Shown here piece by piece: positions 26,347 through 35,226 of a DNA stretch of 64,000 bases. The notes below the pieces were generated by a model. The model ran no database searches. It worked only from the letters and a program-made list of their open reading frames with translations, and was not told the DNA's origin. Numbering within the stretch: position 1 is the first letter of the stretch; the number at the start of each line of letters is the position of its first letter. A program made the position numbers and the translations under genes. The stretch is from Lewinella sp039816955 (GTDB lineage: Bacteria > Bacteroidota > Bacteroidia > Chitinophagales > Saprospiraceae): NCBI GenBank assembly GCA_039816955.1, contig JBCBWU010000005.1, positions 1 to 64,000 of the forward strand. Reading direction: 5' to 3'.

Positions 26347-27594
26347 ATGAGTATAGTAGAAATGAAAGTTCCCGTAATTGGGGAATCCATAACCGAAGTA
26401 ACCCTTTCTCAATGGCTAAAAGCCGACGGTGATTTTGTAGAGCTGGACGAGCCCATCTGCGAGTTTGAATCAGACAAAGCCACCCTTGAATTTCCGGCCG
26501 AAGCCGCTGGTAAACTCATTCACGTGGCTAAGGAAGATGATGACCTGGAGATTGGCGCTCTAGTAGCCAAGATCGATACCAGCGTAAGTAGTGGGTCAAG
26601 CAGTGCACCAGCTGCTCCGGCGCCAGCTGCGGAAGAGAAGAAAGAGGACAGTGCTCCGGCTCCGGCCGTAGCAGAGAATAAGGAGACCTACGCTAGTGGC
26701 CACCCAAGCCCGGCAGCCAGTAAGATTCTGGCTGAGAAAAACATCTCTCCTGCCGATGTACAAGGCAGCGGCCGCGATGGTCGAATCACCAAAGCTGATG
26801 CCGAAAAGGCTACTGCCCCTGCACCAGCACCTGCTGCCAAAACAGTTGCGGCACCTAGTGCACCAGCACCAGCAGCTCCAAGAGCAGACTTCAGCAGAGG
26901 AGAATCGCGTAAGAAGATGAGCCGTATGCGCCGGACCATCGCCACACGCCTAACCAAGGCCAAGAACGAGACGGCCATGCTGACCACCTTCAACGAGGTG
27001 GACTTGACCAACGTCATGGCATTGCGCAAGCAAGTACAAGAGAAGTTTGTGGAGAAGTTTGGCGTAAAGCTGGGTTTCATGTCATTGTTTGCCAAGGCCT
27101 GTGCCAAAGCACTGATGGAAAAGCCGGACGTAAACGCCTTTATTGACGGCAACGAGTTGGTGTACCACGACTACGCTGATATTTCCATTGCCATCTCTAC
27201 GCCAACCGGCCTGGTAGTGCCTCCGGTAAAGAATGTTGAGTCTTTATCGTTCGCCGAAATTGAATTAGAGATTAAGCGTCTAGCCAGCCGCGCCCGCAGC
27301 GGCGAGCTGACCTTAGAGGAGATGCAAGGTGGTACCTTCGCCATCACAAACGGTGGTGTCTTTGGTTCTTTGCTTAGCACCCCAATCCTCAACACACCAC
27401 AGTCCGCTATTCTAGGCATGCATGGTATCGTCAAGCGCCCAATGGCAATCGACGGTGAAGTAAAGATTCGCCCGATGATGTATCTGGCGCTATCTTATGA
27501 CCACCGGGTGATTGATGGTAGTACTTCTGTAACCTTCCTGGTAAGAGTGAAGGAGTTGCTGGAGAATCCGAATCTATTACTTCTAGATATTTAG
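26347..27594 (+). CDS. odhB: 2-oxoglutarate dehydrogenase E2 (dihydrolipoyl succinyltransferase)
   Basis: 415 residues, core of the 2-oxoglutarate dehydrogenase complex in the TCA cycle. N-terminal lipoyl domain with the lipoylated Lys44 in ESDKATLEF, an Ala/Pro-rich linker (about 80-112), a peripheral subunit-binding domain (ASGHPSPAASKILAEKN to GRDGRITKADAE, about 115-155), another Ala/Pro linker, and the catalytic acyltransferase domain with SYDHRVIDG (His386, Asp390). The E1 gene (sucA/odhA) usually next to it is not in the window. A strong terminator follows. Confidence 0.93.
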   Translation: MSIVEMKVPVIGESITEVTLSQWLKADGDFVELDEPICEFESDKATLEFPAEAAGKLIHVAKEDDDLEIGALVAKIDTSVSSGSSSAPAAPAPAAEEKKEDSAPAPAVAENKETYASGHPSPAASKILAEKNISPADVQGSGRDGRITKADAEKATAPAPAPAAKTVAAPSAPAPAAPRADFSRGESRKKMSRMRRTIATRLTKAKNETAMLTTFNEVDLTNVMALRKQVQEKFVEKFGVKLGFMSLFAKACAKALMEKPDVNAFIDGNELVYHDYADISIAISTPTGLVVPPVKNVESLSFAEIELEIKRLASRARSGELTLEEMQGGTFAITNGGVFGSLLSTPILNTPQSAILGMHGIVKRPMAIDGEVKIRPMMYLALSYDHRVIDGSTSVTFLVRVKELLENPNLLLLDI

Positions 27595-27631
27595 AGACGT
27601 GGCGCACCTGCGCAGTTTGTTAAAATATACG

Positions 27632-27665
27632 AAAGAGGCTGCTTCTAGTGAGGCAGCCTCTTTTT
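27632..27665 (+). terminator. Rho-independent terminator of odhB
   Basis: Stem AAGAGGCTGC with GCAGCCTCTT, 10-base loop, then five T residues; 38 bases after the odhB stop. It can also act on the minus strand for the convergent lipoprotein gene (A-run on the other side). Confidence 0.9.
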
Positions 27666-27848
27666 ATCGATCTCTGTGCTATTGCTTCGACTGGATAAAG
27701 ACTAAGCTGAAAGTCAGCGTCGGAATTATCGACAAAAATGCCATTAGAGATGATGTAGGATTATGACTATATCTACCTTTCTGTCCCGATTCGTGGGCTC
27801 AGCAGGATTAATCCTAGCAACTTCTTTTTCTCAAAACTTAGGCATCAT

Positions 27849-28466
27849 CTAATCTTCCCAAACATCAGGAAAGTTGTTCCCGTTGTCATCAATATCCGAG
27901 AAATTGCATATTCCGTCATTGTCAGCATCACCCGCGCTCTCAACTGCTGTTGTATTGGGATCATCTGCTCCAAAAATACCGGTACAACCAAAATCTTCGA
28001 GATAGCAATTTTGAACATCATATTGTACGGCAGGGAAACTGTAACCGCTGATTATTTGGCCACCTACTAGGACGTTGAATGCTTTAGCGGTTACGTTACC
28101 GTGTGTTTCTGGAGCGTGGCTAAAAGCGGCAACGTTGTTGGATACACGTTTACCAGCAGGAATTATCAATATTTTAGCTTCAACAAAGGCCCCGTTTTTT
28201 ATAACCCCGGCCTGGACTTCCCGGTCTTGATTGTGAGTTTCTGATGCCGAAGCATAAATGGTATAATGATGTTTTAGTGCATCACAAGAACCTTCTCTAA
28301 CAATTCCCACAAAAACATTTCCAAGCGTAGGTGACGGAGCCAAGCCACGACTTTTCTCAATGGATACCGGAGTAATATCTTCCTCTAAAGACTCCGTATT
28401 ACAGGATGCTAAAATGAAGAACAAAATTAAAATAGTCAGACTCGAAAAAATAAATGATTTATTCAT
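27849..28466 (-). CDS. Cys-containing lipoprotein, paralogue of the next gene
   Basis: 205 residues. Signal peptide ends at LASC (Cys22). The body shares the pattern of the protein at 28537: a Cys followed by a short beta region, IIPAGKRVSNNVAAFSHA (compare IPANDYASNRVNTFPFAH), and a late Cys pair (NCYLEDFGC). It ends with a calcium-binding-like Asp-rich tail (DADNDGICNFSDIDDNGNN), as in thrombospondin-3-like repeats. Function unknown; lipid-anchored, probably surface exposed. Confidence 0.7.
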   Translation of the reverse strand: MNKSFIFSSLTILILFFILASCNTESLEEDITPVSIEKSRGLAPSPTLGNVFVGIVREGSCDALKHHYTIYASASETHNQDREVQAGVIKNGAFVEAKILIIPAGKRVSNNVAAFSHAPETHGNVTAKAFNVLVGGQIISGYSFPAVQYDVQNCYLEDFGCTGIFGADDPNTTAVESAGDADNDGICNFSDIDDNGNNFPDVWED

Positions 28467-28536
28467 GTTTACTCATTTAAAAGTGATTGTAAAGGGAAGC
28501 GCTGCTGTCTATTTTCGCCTCATTGAAGTTTAGTAC

Positions 28537-29121
28537 TTAAAAAATGGTTGCTGGGCCATCGTCATCACAAGTATTGGTCAAGTGACAAGGTAGCGTCTCT
28601 TCGTAGCAGTTTTCAACTGGAATAGAAGCACAGGTAGCCCGGTAGTCTGTTTCTTCCACCCAGCCAGCCGAGGTGTGCTTCAGCACACTACTCACCTCCA
28701 TTAAAATGGAGCTATACCGGATATGAGCAAAGGGAAAGGTATTTACCCGATTAGAGGCATAATCATTAGCCGGTATGGTGAGGCTGTAGGTATTCGGAAT
28801 AGAAGAGCGATTACCATTTCTCCAACCAAATACTGTGACTAGACGTGTGTAGGGTTTAGCACTGCCCGCGTAAACTACGGTCTCGTACTCGTAGCCAGTG
28901 TGGTAGAGACCATTGCAAATTCCTGCTTGTTCTACGTAAGGACTGAGTCGAAAACTAGAGTTGGGATCACCTACTGGGCAGCCCGTTGGAGGAAATGTCC
29001 CCAGTCCGCCTCTGGCTGTTCCTTGTTGCTCCGACTCTACTACATTAGGTAATTCTAAACTTTCTTCTTTTTCACAGGAAAAGAGCACGAAGAAAAGCAA
29101 AAACAAAATACTGTTTTTCAT
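28537..29121 (-). CDS. Cys-rich lipoprotein, paralogue of 27849
   Basis: 194 residues. Signal peptide ends at LFSC (Cys16) followed by EKEE, an acidic +2 region of the kind linked with lipoprotein surface export in Bacteroidota. Seven further Cys lie in the mature chain (GCPVG, GICNG, RATCAS, ENCYEETLPC, NTCDDD), suggesting disulfides outside the cytoplasm. It aligns by eye with the product at 27849. 70 bases separate the two genes. No known domain. Confidence 0.7.
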   Translation of the reverse strand: MKNSILFLLFFVLFSCEKEESLELPNVVESEQQGTARGGLGTFPPTGCPVGDPNSSFRLSPYVEQAGICNGLYHTGYEYETVVYAGSAKPYTRLVTVFGWRNGNRSSIPNTYSLTIPANDYASNRVNTFPFAHIRYSSILMEVSSVLKHTSAGWVEETDYRATCASIPVENCYEETLPCHLTNTCDDDGPATIF

Positions 29122-29419
29122 GATTTGAATTTTTGTTTTTTTTTAAAAGTCTACTTTGTTCTTTCGCGTCGTTTTTCAGCTTTTCCGACAGTAATTGATT
29201 TTGACAGTCTTCTTGTCTACTCTACCCAAAGCAAACCTGTACCACAACGAGCATAAAGGCCCTAGTGATTAAAAATTATTCTTATCCAATTGCTTACTTT
29301 AGTAGTCACAGAATAGGACTACAAAATGGATCTGTCCAGCACTGTAGGGTAGACCTATAAACTGAAGGATTGGCCCTTCAGCTTCCGACTGTGATAGCGA
29401 GAACTGAGTAAATAATAGC

Positions 29420-29962
29420 TTAGTTACCTGATGACAACTCTGACAGTTTACATCTCAGATAAGCTTTAGCACAAGCTCGGACATTGGTGAGGAACATTTG
29501 AAAAACGACATTTAATGGGCTATCATCTATAAATTGCGCCGCAGTCACTACTGCATCTACAATGCAGAAGTACATCTCATCACCACAATCTCTTGCGCTG
29601 AGATTCTTTCCTACAGGATATATACAGTCACTCTTCACCGCTTCAGCAAAAAATTGCTCTAATGCTTGAATGTCTTCGAATCCCACTGCTTCAGCCAGTT
29701 CTTGAAGCTCCTCAGCAGTTAATTCTTTCGAATCTTCGAGTTGGCTAAAAAATTCAATGTCTTCTTCTGTATCAGGAACAAAACCTCTTAAAGTCTCGTA
29801 GATAGCGTTACATTCTTCCGAGCCAGAACGTGGTGTAGTCCTCTTTTCAAAAGAATGGCTGTCCTGAGCAATTCCAATATCTTCTTTAGTACAGCTTGAC
29901 AGGAAACAGAATGTGACTGCAACAACAATCAATAATGGATTTTTAAAAAAACTCATTTTCAT
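29420..29962 (-). CDS. Hypothetical lipoprotein
   Basis: 180 residues. Signal peptide ends at LSSC (Cys24), then TKED. The N-terminal half is acidic and helical (DTEEDIEFFSQLEDSKELTA), and the C-terminal half has Cys residues in KSDCIYP, ARDCGDEMYFCIV and RACAKAYLRCKL. No family recognised. A weak hairpin (CTGAAGG/CCTTCAG, 29362-29381) follows the gene. Confidence 0.65.
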   Translation of the reverse strand: MKMSFFKNPLLIVVAVTFCFLSSCTKEDIGIAQDSHSFEKRTTPRSGSEECNAIYETLRGFVPDTEEDIEFFSQLEDSKELTAEELQELAEAVGFEDIQALEQFFAEAVKSDCIYPVGKNLSARDCGDEMYFCIVDAVVTAAQFIDDSPLNVVFQMFLTNVRACAKAYLRCKLSELSSGN

Positions 29963-29996
29963 AAGGTTTAAAATTGTGATACTTGCTAATGCAAGC

Positions 29997-30632
29997 TTAA
30001 TAGATGTAATAATGTACGGTAGCTCTCAAGTACAGTAGATCCCCAATTCCATCACCGCAGGTATTGCACAACAACTGGTCTTGGTCAAAGCTCACATGAG
30101 CAATTCGGTAATCATTGTAATTTTGATCACCATAGTCGGTCATTTCGCAAGCGAAATATTGCAAGATTTGATTGGAGATATTAGGAACTATGGCACCTGA
30201 AAAATAGGTATAGGCTGGTACCGGAATTGCAAACATCTTCGTGTCGTATAGCGAGAAGGTTATGGTGCAGATTTCCTGCGGAAAAAACGCTCGTTGGCAC
30301 GTACTAAATTCCTCGTGACAATAAAAAATATCGTTCAACTCGTTGACTAGATCATGTGTAGCAAAGTGTGAAAACGGAAGGGTTTCTACAATTGGCCCCA
30401 GAGGAAAAGAGGTGGTACACGGATTGATAGTAGCAACATCTTCGGCCTCCAGAAGATCAAAGCAAAGATTGAAGCCCCTTTGTGGGCTAGCAAGCGTTTG
30501 ATCATCCGTTTCTTTAACGGCTAAGGGAGCCTGGGGAACATCGGTAATAGTGGATTCCTCTTTCTCACACGAGAAAAACGCGACTAACAAGAGCGAACAA
30601 AGAAAAATTTTAAAGTTCATACGCTGTATCAT
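29997..30632 (-). CDS. Cys-rich hypothetical lipoprotein
   Basis: 211 residues from ATG 30632; a second ATG at 30620 gives 207 residues and an equally good signal peptide ending FFSC followed by EKEE. The chain has many Cys (NLCFDL, NPCTT, FYCHEEFSTCQ, QEICTI, FACEMT, LLCNTCG), so disulfide bonding is likely. No domain recognised. 34 bases separate it from the next lipoprotein gene, which may share its transcript. Confidence 0.65.
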   Translation of the reverse strand: MIQRMNFKIFLCSLLLVAFFSCEKEESTITDVPQAPLAVKETDDQTLASPQRGFNLCFDLLEAEDVATINPCTTSFPLGPIVETLPFSHFATHDLVNELNDIFYCHEEFSTCQRAFFPQEICTITFSLYDTKMFAIPVPAYTYFSGAIVPNISNQILQYFACEMTDYGDQNYNDYRIAHVSFDQDQLLCNTCGDGIGDLLYLRATVHYYIY

Positions 30633-30981
30633 TTTAGTTATCTGAATATAAAATTAGGCGCCACTTTCACCGCTCACAATAGGAGCTGAATCAGCGTTTC
30701 GCTCTATTTCAAATCCGTAGTATTGTATTACAAAAGCGCCTTTTAGGAAGGAAGAGATCGGCGCACCATAGAGGTAAGTCAGCGCAATAAGTTGCTCGAC
30801 ATATATAGAACTGATTTAATAGCTGAAAATAACAGGATAGGAAAACTCGAAAACCCAGCTAAGGAGAGTGTAATCTAAAACGCCTCAAAATAAGTCACAA
30901 ACAACTTATTTTGAGGCACTCAATTAACAGAAAACAAACTTATAACAGGCTTATGAACCGTCTCTACACTGAATATTTCTG
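30633..30981. other. Intergenic region between lipoprotein genes
   Basis: 349 bases with no ORF. It contains the terminator at 30882-30917 for the upstream lipoprotein gene and presumably the promoter of the gene at 29997-30632; no clear TAnnTTTG box was found. Confidence 0.5.
30882..30917 (-). terminator. 14-bp perfect hairpin terminator
   Basis: GCCTCAAAATAAGT (30882-30895) pairs perfectly with ACTTATTTTGAGGC (30904-30917) around an 8-base loop, 65 bases past the stop of the lipoprotein at 30982. A short T-rich stretch follows on the minus strand. Confidence 0.8.
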
Positions 30982-31809
30982 TTATTCATTTAAAAACAAT
31001 CTAAAGTCTATTCTCTCCAGTTCAGCGTACCCACAGATTGGGTTTTCCACTATCCTTTGAGGCCTACATACAATAATCTTGTTCCCTGAGTCAGCTAAAT
31101 CGGGGTCAGCGATCGCCTCCTGTATATCTATCCCTACATTAACATTTTGTCCTGGAAGTATTAGCCCCCTTATCGTATAAGAAATCTTATAGCCATAGTT
31201 GTCATCGCCAATTGTTAAGGGGTGTGCTGTAGAGTAATAGCTGTTGTTTCTACCTTCGACGAACGCATTAACGAAAAACAGCTCTAAACAGTTATCTACG
31301 GTCAAAAAGTCAAGATAAGCATGGAGACTTGTGAGATTATTTTGGCGTGAAGTTGGCGGTATTGCTTGATTATGATCAGGCTCAGGAAAAAACTGCTCAT
31401 CTCCGTCAATATTACTAAGCTGATACGTAGCGTACTGAAGGAAGAGCTCTCGAAATCTGGGGGTGTATGCTCCATCAACAAGAAGTTGATCCAAGCCAAT
31501 CGCAGGAGTACTTCGCAAACTCAACAGCTCCATCACCTCTGATCGGGCATCTTCATCCATGTAAATAATTCTGGCGGCTATGTAAGATGCCCACTGCATT
31601 CTGCGCTCTAGAACATCATGTTGATCTAGCTGGCCAGAGCGTTTTGAAAACGTAGTTTTACCAGAATCATTATCTGTATTGGTGGCTATCTGAAGTTCTT
31701 CGACAAGTGCTTGTTCCTGGCAGCTATACTGACTTAATAGTCCAGCGAAGAATAAAGTGTAGATAAAAAAACGGGGAAATACTTTTAGTTGCAGGGGCAT
31801 ATTGTTCAT
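30982..31809 (-). CDS. Hypothetical lipoprotein
   Basis: 275 residues from ATG 31809 (another ATG at 31800 is possible; a TTG at 31833 is unlikely). Signal peptide ends at SQYSC (Cys30), then a Thr/Ser/Asp linker. A helical middle (LERRMQWASYIAARIIYMDED, with a matching SEVMELLSLRS segment) precedes a beta-rich C-terminal half with YKISYTIRGLILPGQNVNV. No family recognised. It is the first lipoprotein gene downstream of the LytTR regulator on the same strand, 144 bases after it. Confidence 0.7.
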   Translation of the reverse strand: MNNMPLQLKVFPRFFIYTLFFAGLLSQYSCQEQALVEELQIATNTDNDSGKTTFSKRSGQLDQHDVLERRMQWASYIAARIIYMDEDARSEVMELLSLRSTPAIGLDQLLVDGAYTPRFRELFLQYATYQLSNIDGDEQFFPEPDHNQAIPPTSRQNNLTSLHAYLDFLTVDNCLELFFVNAFVEGRNNSYYSTAHPLTIGDDNYGYKISYTIRGLILPGQNVNVGIDIQEAIADPDLADSGNKIIVCRPQRIVENPICGYAELERIDFRLFLNE

Positions 31810-31953
31810 TTTAATTAAATGATTCAAAAGCAATTATTAACTTTTTTAGGAATTTAGCTAGTGGCTTTACAAAATTGCTTGTAGGTATTTCAAAAGTGTC
31901 TTATTCTGTTACATACTTGTAGATAACCACAGCCCTACTAATAAATAAACTCA

Positions 31954-32715
31954 TCAACTAAATATCCGTGCTAAAGCGTACTCTTTTCTGCGGTAAGAGA
32001 CCGGTATTTCGGCCGCCGTATTTAAAACCAGCTTACCCCGCTTTTCATATTTTAATACATGCTGTTTATTGACGACATAGGATTGATGACACCGGACAAA
32101 AACATCTTCCGATAAGAGCTCCTGTACTTTCTTTATCGATTTTGTAATCACAAGCTTGCCCAACTCTCGTGTATAAAATGTAGTGTAATGCCCATCTGAG
32201 TGGCAGTAGTAGATATCTTCTTCGTATACCGCAAATACAGCTTCGGTTGTCTTAAGAATGACTCGCTTTTTTTCTGTCCCCCGAAAATATTCACTTGAAA
32301 CACTGATCAATTGCTCCAGCTTATTTTGAATGGAGTCTTTCTGTATTATCCGCTCTAAAGCCTTATTGACTGAATCCTTTAATTCGTCGCCATCTACCGG
32401 TTTTAGCAAATAATCCAAAGCCCCTGCTTTAATGGCCTTAATAGCATGTTGGTCATAAGCTGTAATGAAAATAACTTCAAAACCCTTGTAGGTAATCTGT
32501 TCCAACAAGTCGAAGCCAGTACCCGGAGATAAGTGGATGTCTAACAACAAAAGTTCGGGCTCATGCTTGGCCACTAAAGCTAAGGCACTCTTCAAACTGT
32601 CAGCTTCCGCTACAATGCGAATGTCCTGGCTAAAGTGCTGTTCTAAATATCCGCGTAAAACTTCGCGTATGTTTGACTCGTCATCAATAATTATCACTTT
32701 AGCCATTTGGTGCAT
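31954..32715 (-). CDS. LytTR-family response regulator
   Basis: 253 residues. Receiver domain with the acidic pair in IIIDDES, phospho-acceptor Asp59 in LLLLDIH, and the Lys in LLKPVDG; then a LytTR DNA-binding domain (about 145-250) with YYCHSDGHYTTFYT and VRCHQSYVVNKQHV. It is coupled with the histidine kinase just upstream: the ATG at 32715 overlaps the kinase stop (32699-32701); a second ATG at 32706 is also inside it. The target genes are not shown, but the lipoprotein genes directly downstream are candidates. Confidence 0.9.
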   Translation of the reverse strand: MHQMAKVIIIDDESNIREVLRGYLEQHFSQDIRIVAEADSLKSALALVAKHEPELLLLDIHLSPGTGFDLLEQITYKGFEVIFITAYDQHAIKAIKAGALDYLLKPVDGDELKDSVNKALERIIQKDSIQNKLEQLISVSSEYFRGTEKKRVILKTTEAVFAVYEEDIYYCHSDGHYTTFYTRELGKLVITKSIKKVQELLSEDVFVRCHQSYVVNKQHVLKYEKRGKLVLNTAAEIPVSYRRKEYALARIFS

Positions 32716-34606
32716 TTTTACATGGAATTAAGAATTCAACGAGAGCTCCTTTTTCTCCGGTCGTTCGCGCTGTATTGTTACTCAACGATAAGCCACGTGG
32801 AGTTAATTTTTTCAGGAAGGAATCAATCAACTTGGTTGACTTAGCCTTACTATAATCTATCCTATCAACGGGAATTCCTACTCCATTATCCTTGATGGAG
32901 CAAAACAAAAAACCCTCCCTCCCCTTAGAAAGGGTAATTGTTATCAAGCCTTTGTAGTCTATATTTGCAAACCCGTGCTCAATACAATTTTCAATCATTG
33001 GTTGGATTAACATCGGTGGAATAAAATTAAGACTATCACGCTCTATACCTTCTAGCACGATTTTGTAATCGAACTTTCCGGGAAACCGGAGGAGCTGTAA
33101 TTCCAAGTATCCTTCCACTGTAGTCAATTCGTCATCGAGTTGTACAAAATTAGCCGTCGAATTTTTCAAGATCAGCCGTAATAAACGAGAGAATTTCAGT
33201 TGATAGCTAATGGCTTTTTGAGGGTTTTTACTGATTAAATTTTGAATAGCAGAAAGCGTGTTGAAGGTAAAGTGTGGATTCATCTGCGCCCGCAGAAGCC
33301 TTTGATGTAGTTGCAATTCTTGTTTCTCGAAATGTAATTGCCGCTGACGATAGAGCAAGTAGCCAAGCAAAATAATTATTGTAAACAGGACTAGTAGCAA
33401 GGTTTGTCTGGATCGTAGCCGTAAGTTTTGTAACTCTTCCTGCTTATTCTGTTCCAGGAGTTTCTTCTCCTTTTCATTCGCGATCTGTAAAGCCCTAAGA
33501 TCCGATTCATTTCTTCGCAAAAACTGCTGGTCCTGATACCACAAAATGCTATCTAAAGCACTCATAATTGGACCTAAGCCCTGCCGATTACGATAGACTA
33601 ATTCTAGTTGATAACGGAGCGTACTGTTACGAACACCCTCCGGAATACTCTCGAGTCCTAATTGATGGACAGAATCCAAAAACACCTGTGCATTGTTAAA
33701 GTCCTTTAATTGAATATGCGCTTCGGCTATATTTGAGTAGAACGTAGCTAAATAAACATTTAAATTTGGCTCGGCCTCCATCTGGTGTATGTGATGCAAC
33801 CCTTTTTGGTAAGACTCCAAGGCTCTTTGATAGAGCCCCTCGAAGAAGAGATATACACCATATTCGCCGTTTATATAGCGATTAAGATTGTGAGAATATT
33901 GATCTTCTTGCCCTACCAATGTGTCAAGAATAGCAAACGTTTCGTCAATGTCTTCATCAACATAGTAAGCGTAGAAAGCCTTAGAGATAATGGCTGAGAC
34001 AAGACCTTGCGTATCTCTGGCTAGTTCTAGCTGTTCAATATTGCGAAGGTTATATTCCACAGCTTTTTCGAAATCCCCTTGCTGGCGGTAGGCATTCTCC
34101 CGGATGAAGTACAGTAAAGCTTTTTGCATTGGTGGAGCAGCAGGACCAATTAGTTCCCCTAAGGTATTGCTAATGGCAATGCATTCCCCATATTCCCCTG
34201 CTGCGGAGTAAGCTGCCCAGGCCATTCGAAAATATGCTAATTGCCGCCTTGAAATTGGCGCTTGAATTAGAGAAATGGCATCATGAAACAGGATAGCAGC
34301 AGAATCCAACTGACCTAACTGATGGAGGTACCTCCCCCGATGGTAATAGGTATGTGCCCGAGTAGAGTCTGGAATAAGGGCTTGCGCTTGGAGCAGTTCT
34401 GCCCGACGCAGTAAAACATTTACAGAATCCGACGGGGTTCCATCCAATTGGAGGTGGATTTGCTGCAGTTCTCTGCTAGCATTTTCACTGGTTGCCACTG
34501 CCTGCCGACAGCTTAAAAAAGCAATAGCTAACCAAAATAAGGTGCTGCCAAGAATAATTTTTCGCAGAAAAGCTACGGAAGCACTGGGTCTGTTCTGATT
34601 TTTCAC
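32699..34606 (-). CDS. LytS-type sensor histidine kinase with TPR-like sensor
   Basis: 635 residues from a GTG at 34606, preceded by a purine-rich stretch; no nearer ATG gives a complete signal sequence. N-terminal signal/TM (about 12-35), a helical tetratricopeptide-like periplasmic region (about 60-370, for example YYHRGRYLHQLGQLDSAAILF), a TM helix near 400, then a LytS-type kinase domain: AQMNPHFTFNTLSAIQNL with phospho-acceptor His445, IENCIEHGF near 538 and DNGVGIPV near 572. Together with the overlapping LytTR regulator it forms a two-component system. Confidence 0.9.
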   Translation of the reverse strand: MKNQNRPSASVAFLRKIILGSTLFWLAIAFLSCRQAVATSENASRELQQIHLQLDGTPSDSVNVLLRRAELLQAQALIPDSTRAHTYYHRGRYLHQLGQLDSAAILFHDAISLIQAPISRRQLAYFRMAWAAYSAAGEYGECIAISNTLGELIGPAAPPMQKALLYFIRENAYRQQGDFEKAVEYNLRNIEQLELARDTQGLVSAIISKAFYAYYVDEDIDETFAILDTLVGQEDQYSHNLNRYINGEYGVYLFFEGLYQRALESYQKGLHHIHQMEAEPNLNVYLATFYSNIAEAHIQLKDFNNAQVFLDSVHQLGLESIPEGVRNSTLRYQLELVYRNRQGLGPIMSALDSILWYQDQQFLRRNESDLRALQIANEKEKKLLEQNKQEELQNLRLRSRQTLLLVLFTIIILLGYLLYRQRQLHFEKQELQLHQRLLRAQMNPHFTFNTLSAIQNLISKNPQKAISYQLKFSRLLRLILKNSTANFVQLDDELTTVEGYLELQLLRFPGKFDYKIVLEGIERDSLNFIPPMLIQPMIENCIEHGFANIDYKGLITITLSKGREGFLFCSIKDNGVGIPVDRIDYSKAKSTKLIDSFLKKLTPRGLSLSNNTARTTGEKGALVEFLIPCKNAPNG

Positions 34607-34696
34607 TCTTTCTTTCGTTAAACGCCTACTTGGCTTAGCTTATAACTAAGAGAAATTCAAGATAGTGTCTAACCCTTCTTTCACCCGAGTCAATGA

Positions 34697-35134
34697 CTAC
34701 TCACCTTCCAGTAGGTACTTCAATTCTTCAATCCTTATCTCCGTCAAACGGGTCATATAACCGAGGTAGATCAGCCCAAGCGTATGTCCCCGATAACCAC
34801 TTGCAGCTTGATGACTCAACCGCCGCCGATGAGCTACCCAAGCCGTATGGTAATCCATTTCTTGCTGACGAATAGAATCGTTCTCGATTTGATCGAGATA
34901 GCTTACATATAACTTGTTCAGTTCCTTATCAGCTGCTTGAAAAGCCAAGTTTCTGCAAATTCGTGCACTCAAATTATCAAAAGCGGCATCACAATCAACC
35001 CTCTCCACAACTTCCAACCTCATATAAGACAGATTACGAAGCCGCACTACATCACTAGTATCTTGAGCCCAAGCAGTATTTGACAGCAGGGCCAGAGCAA
35101 GGGCAAAAGCAATAAAGTTGGTTGTTTTCTTCAA
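34697..35134 (-). CDS. LprI-like (DUF1311) secreted protein
   Basis: 145 residues. The mature part has the DUF1311/lysozyme-inhibitor LprI pattern: DCDAAFDNLSARICRNLAF, AADKELNKLYVSYL, and RQQEMDYHTAWVAHRR. A signal peptide (FIAFALALALLSNTAWAQ) fits a start at the TTG at 35134 (KKTTNFIAF). The longer reading to 35293 would add 53 atypical residues and overlap the upstream esterase gene, so I reject it. Periplasmic, function possibly inhibition of lysozyme-like enzymes, by family only. Confidence 0.7.
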   Translation of the reverse strand: MKKTTNFIAFALALALLSNTAWAQDTSDVVRLRNLSYMRLEVVERVDCDAAFDNLSARICRNLAFQAADKELNKLYVSYLDQIENDSIRQQEMDYHTAWVAHRRRLSHQAASGYRGHTLGLIYLGYMTRLTEIRIEELKYLLEGE

Positions 35135-35226
35135 TGTTTGGGTGTTAAAATTTTGGTGTAGCCACGTCAATGCGTTAACGTGTTTATACCTAAAATTTGG
35201 ATTTTCCCGCCCCAAAACTACCTCTC

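Noticed and set aside
26688..27152. 154-residue minus-strand ORF antisense to odhB
   Set aside because: Shadow of the Ala/Pro-rich linker of odhB in another frame; composition is an artefact.
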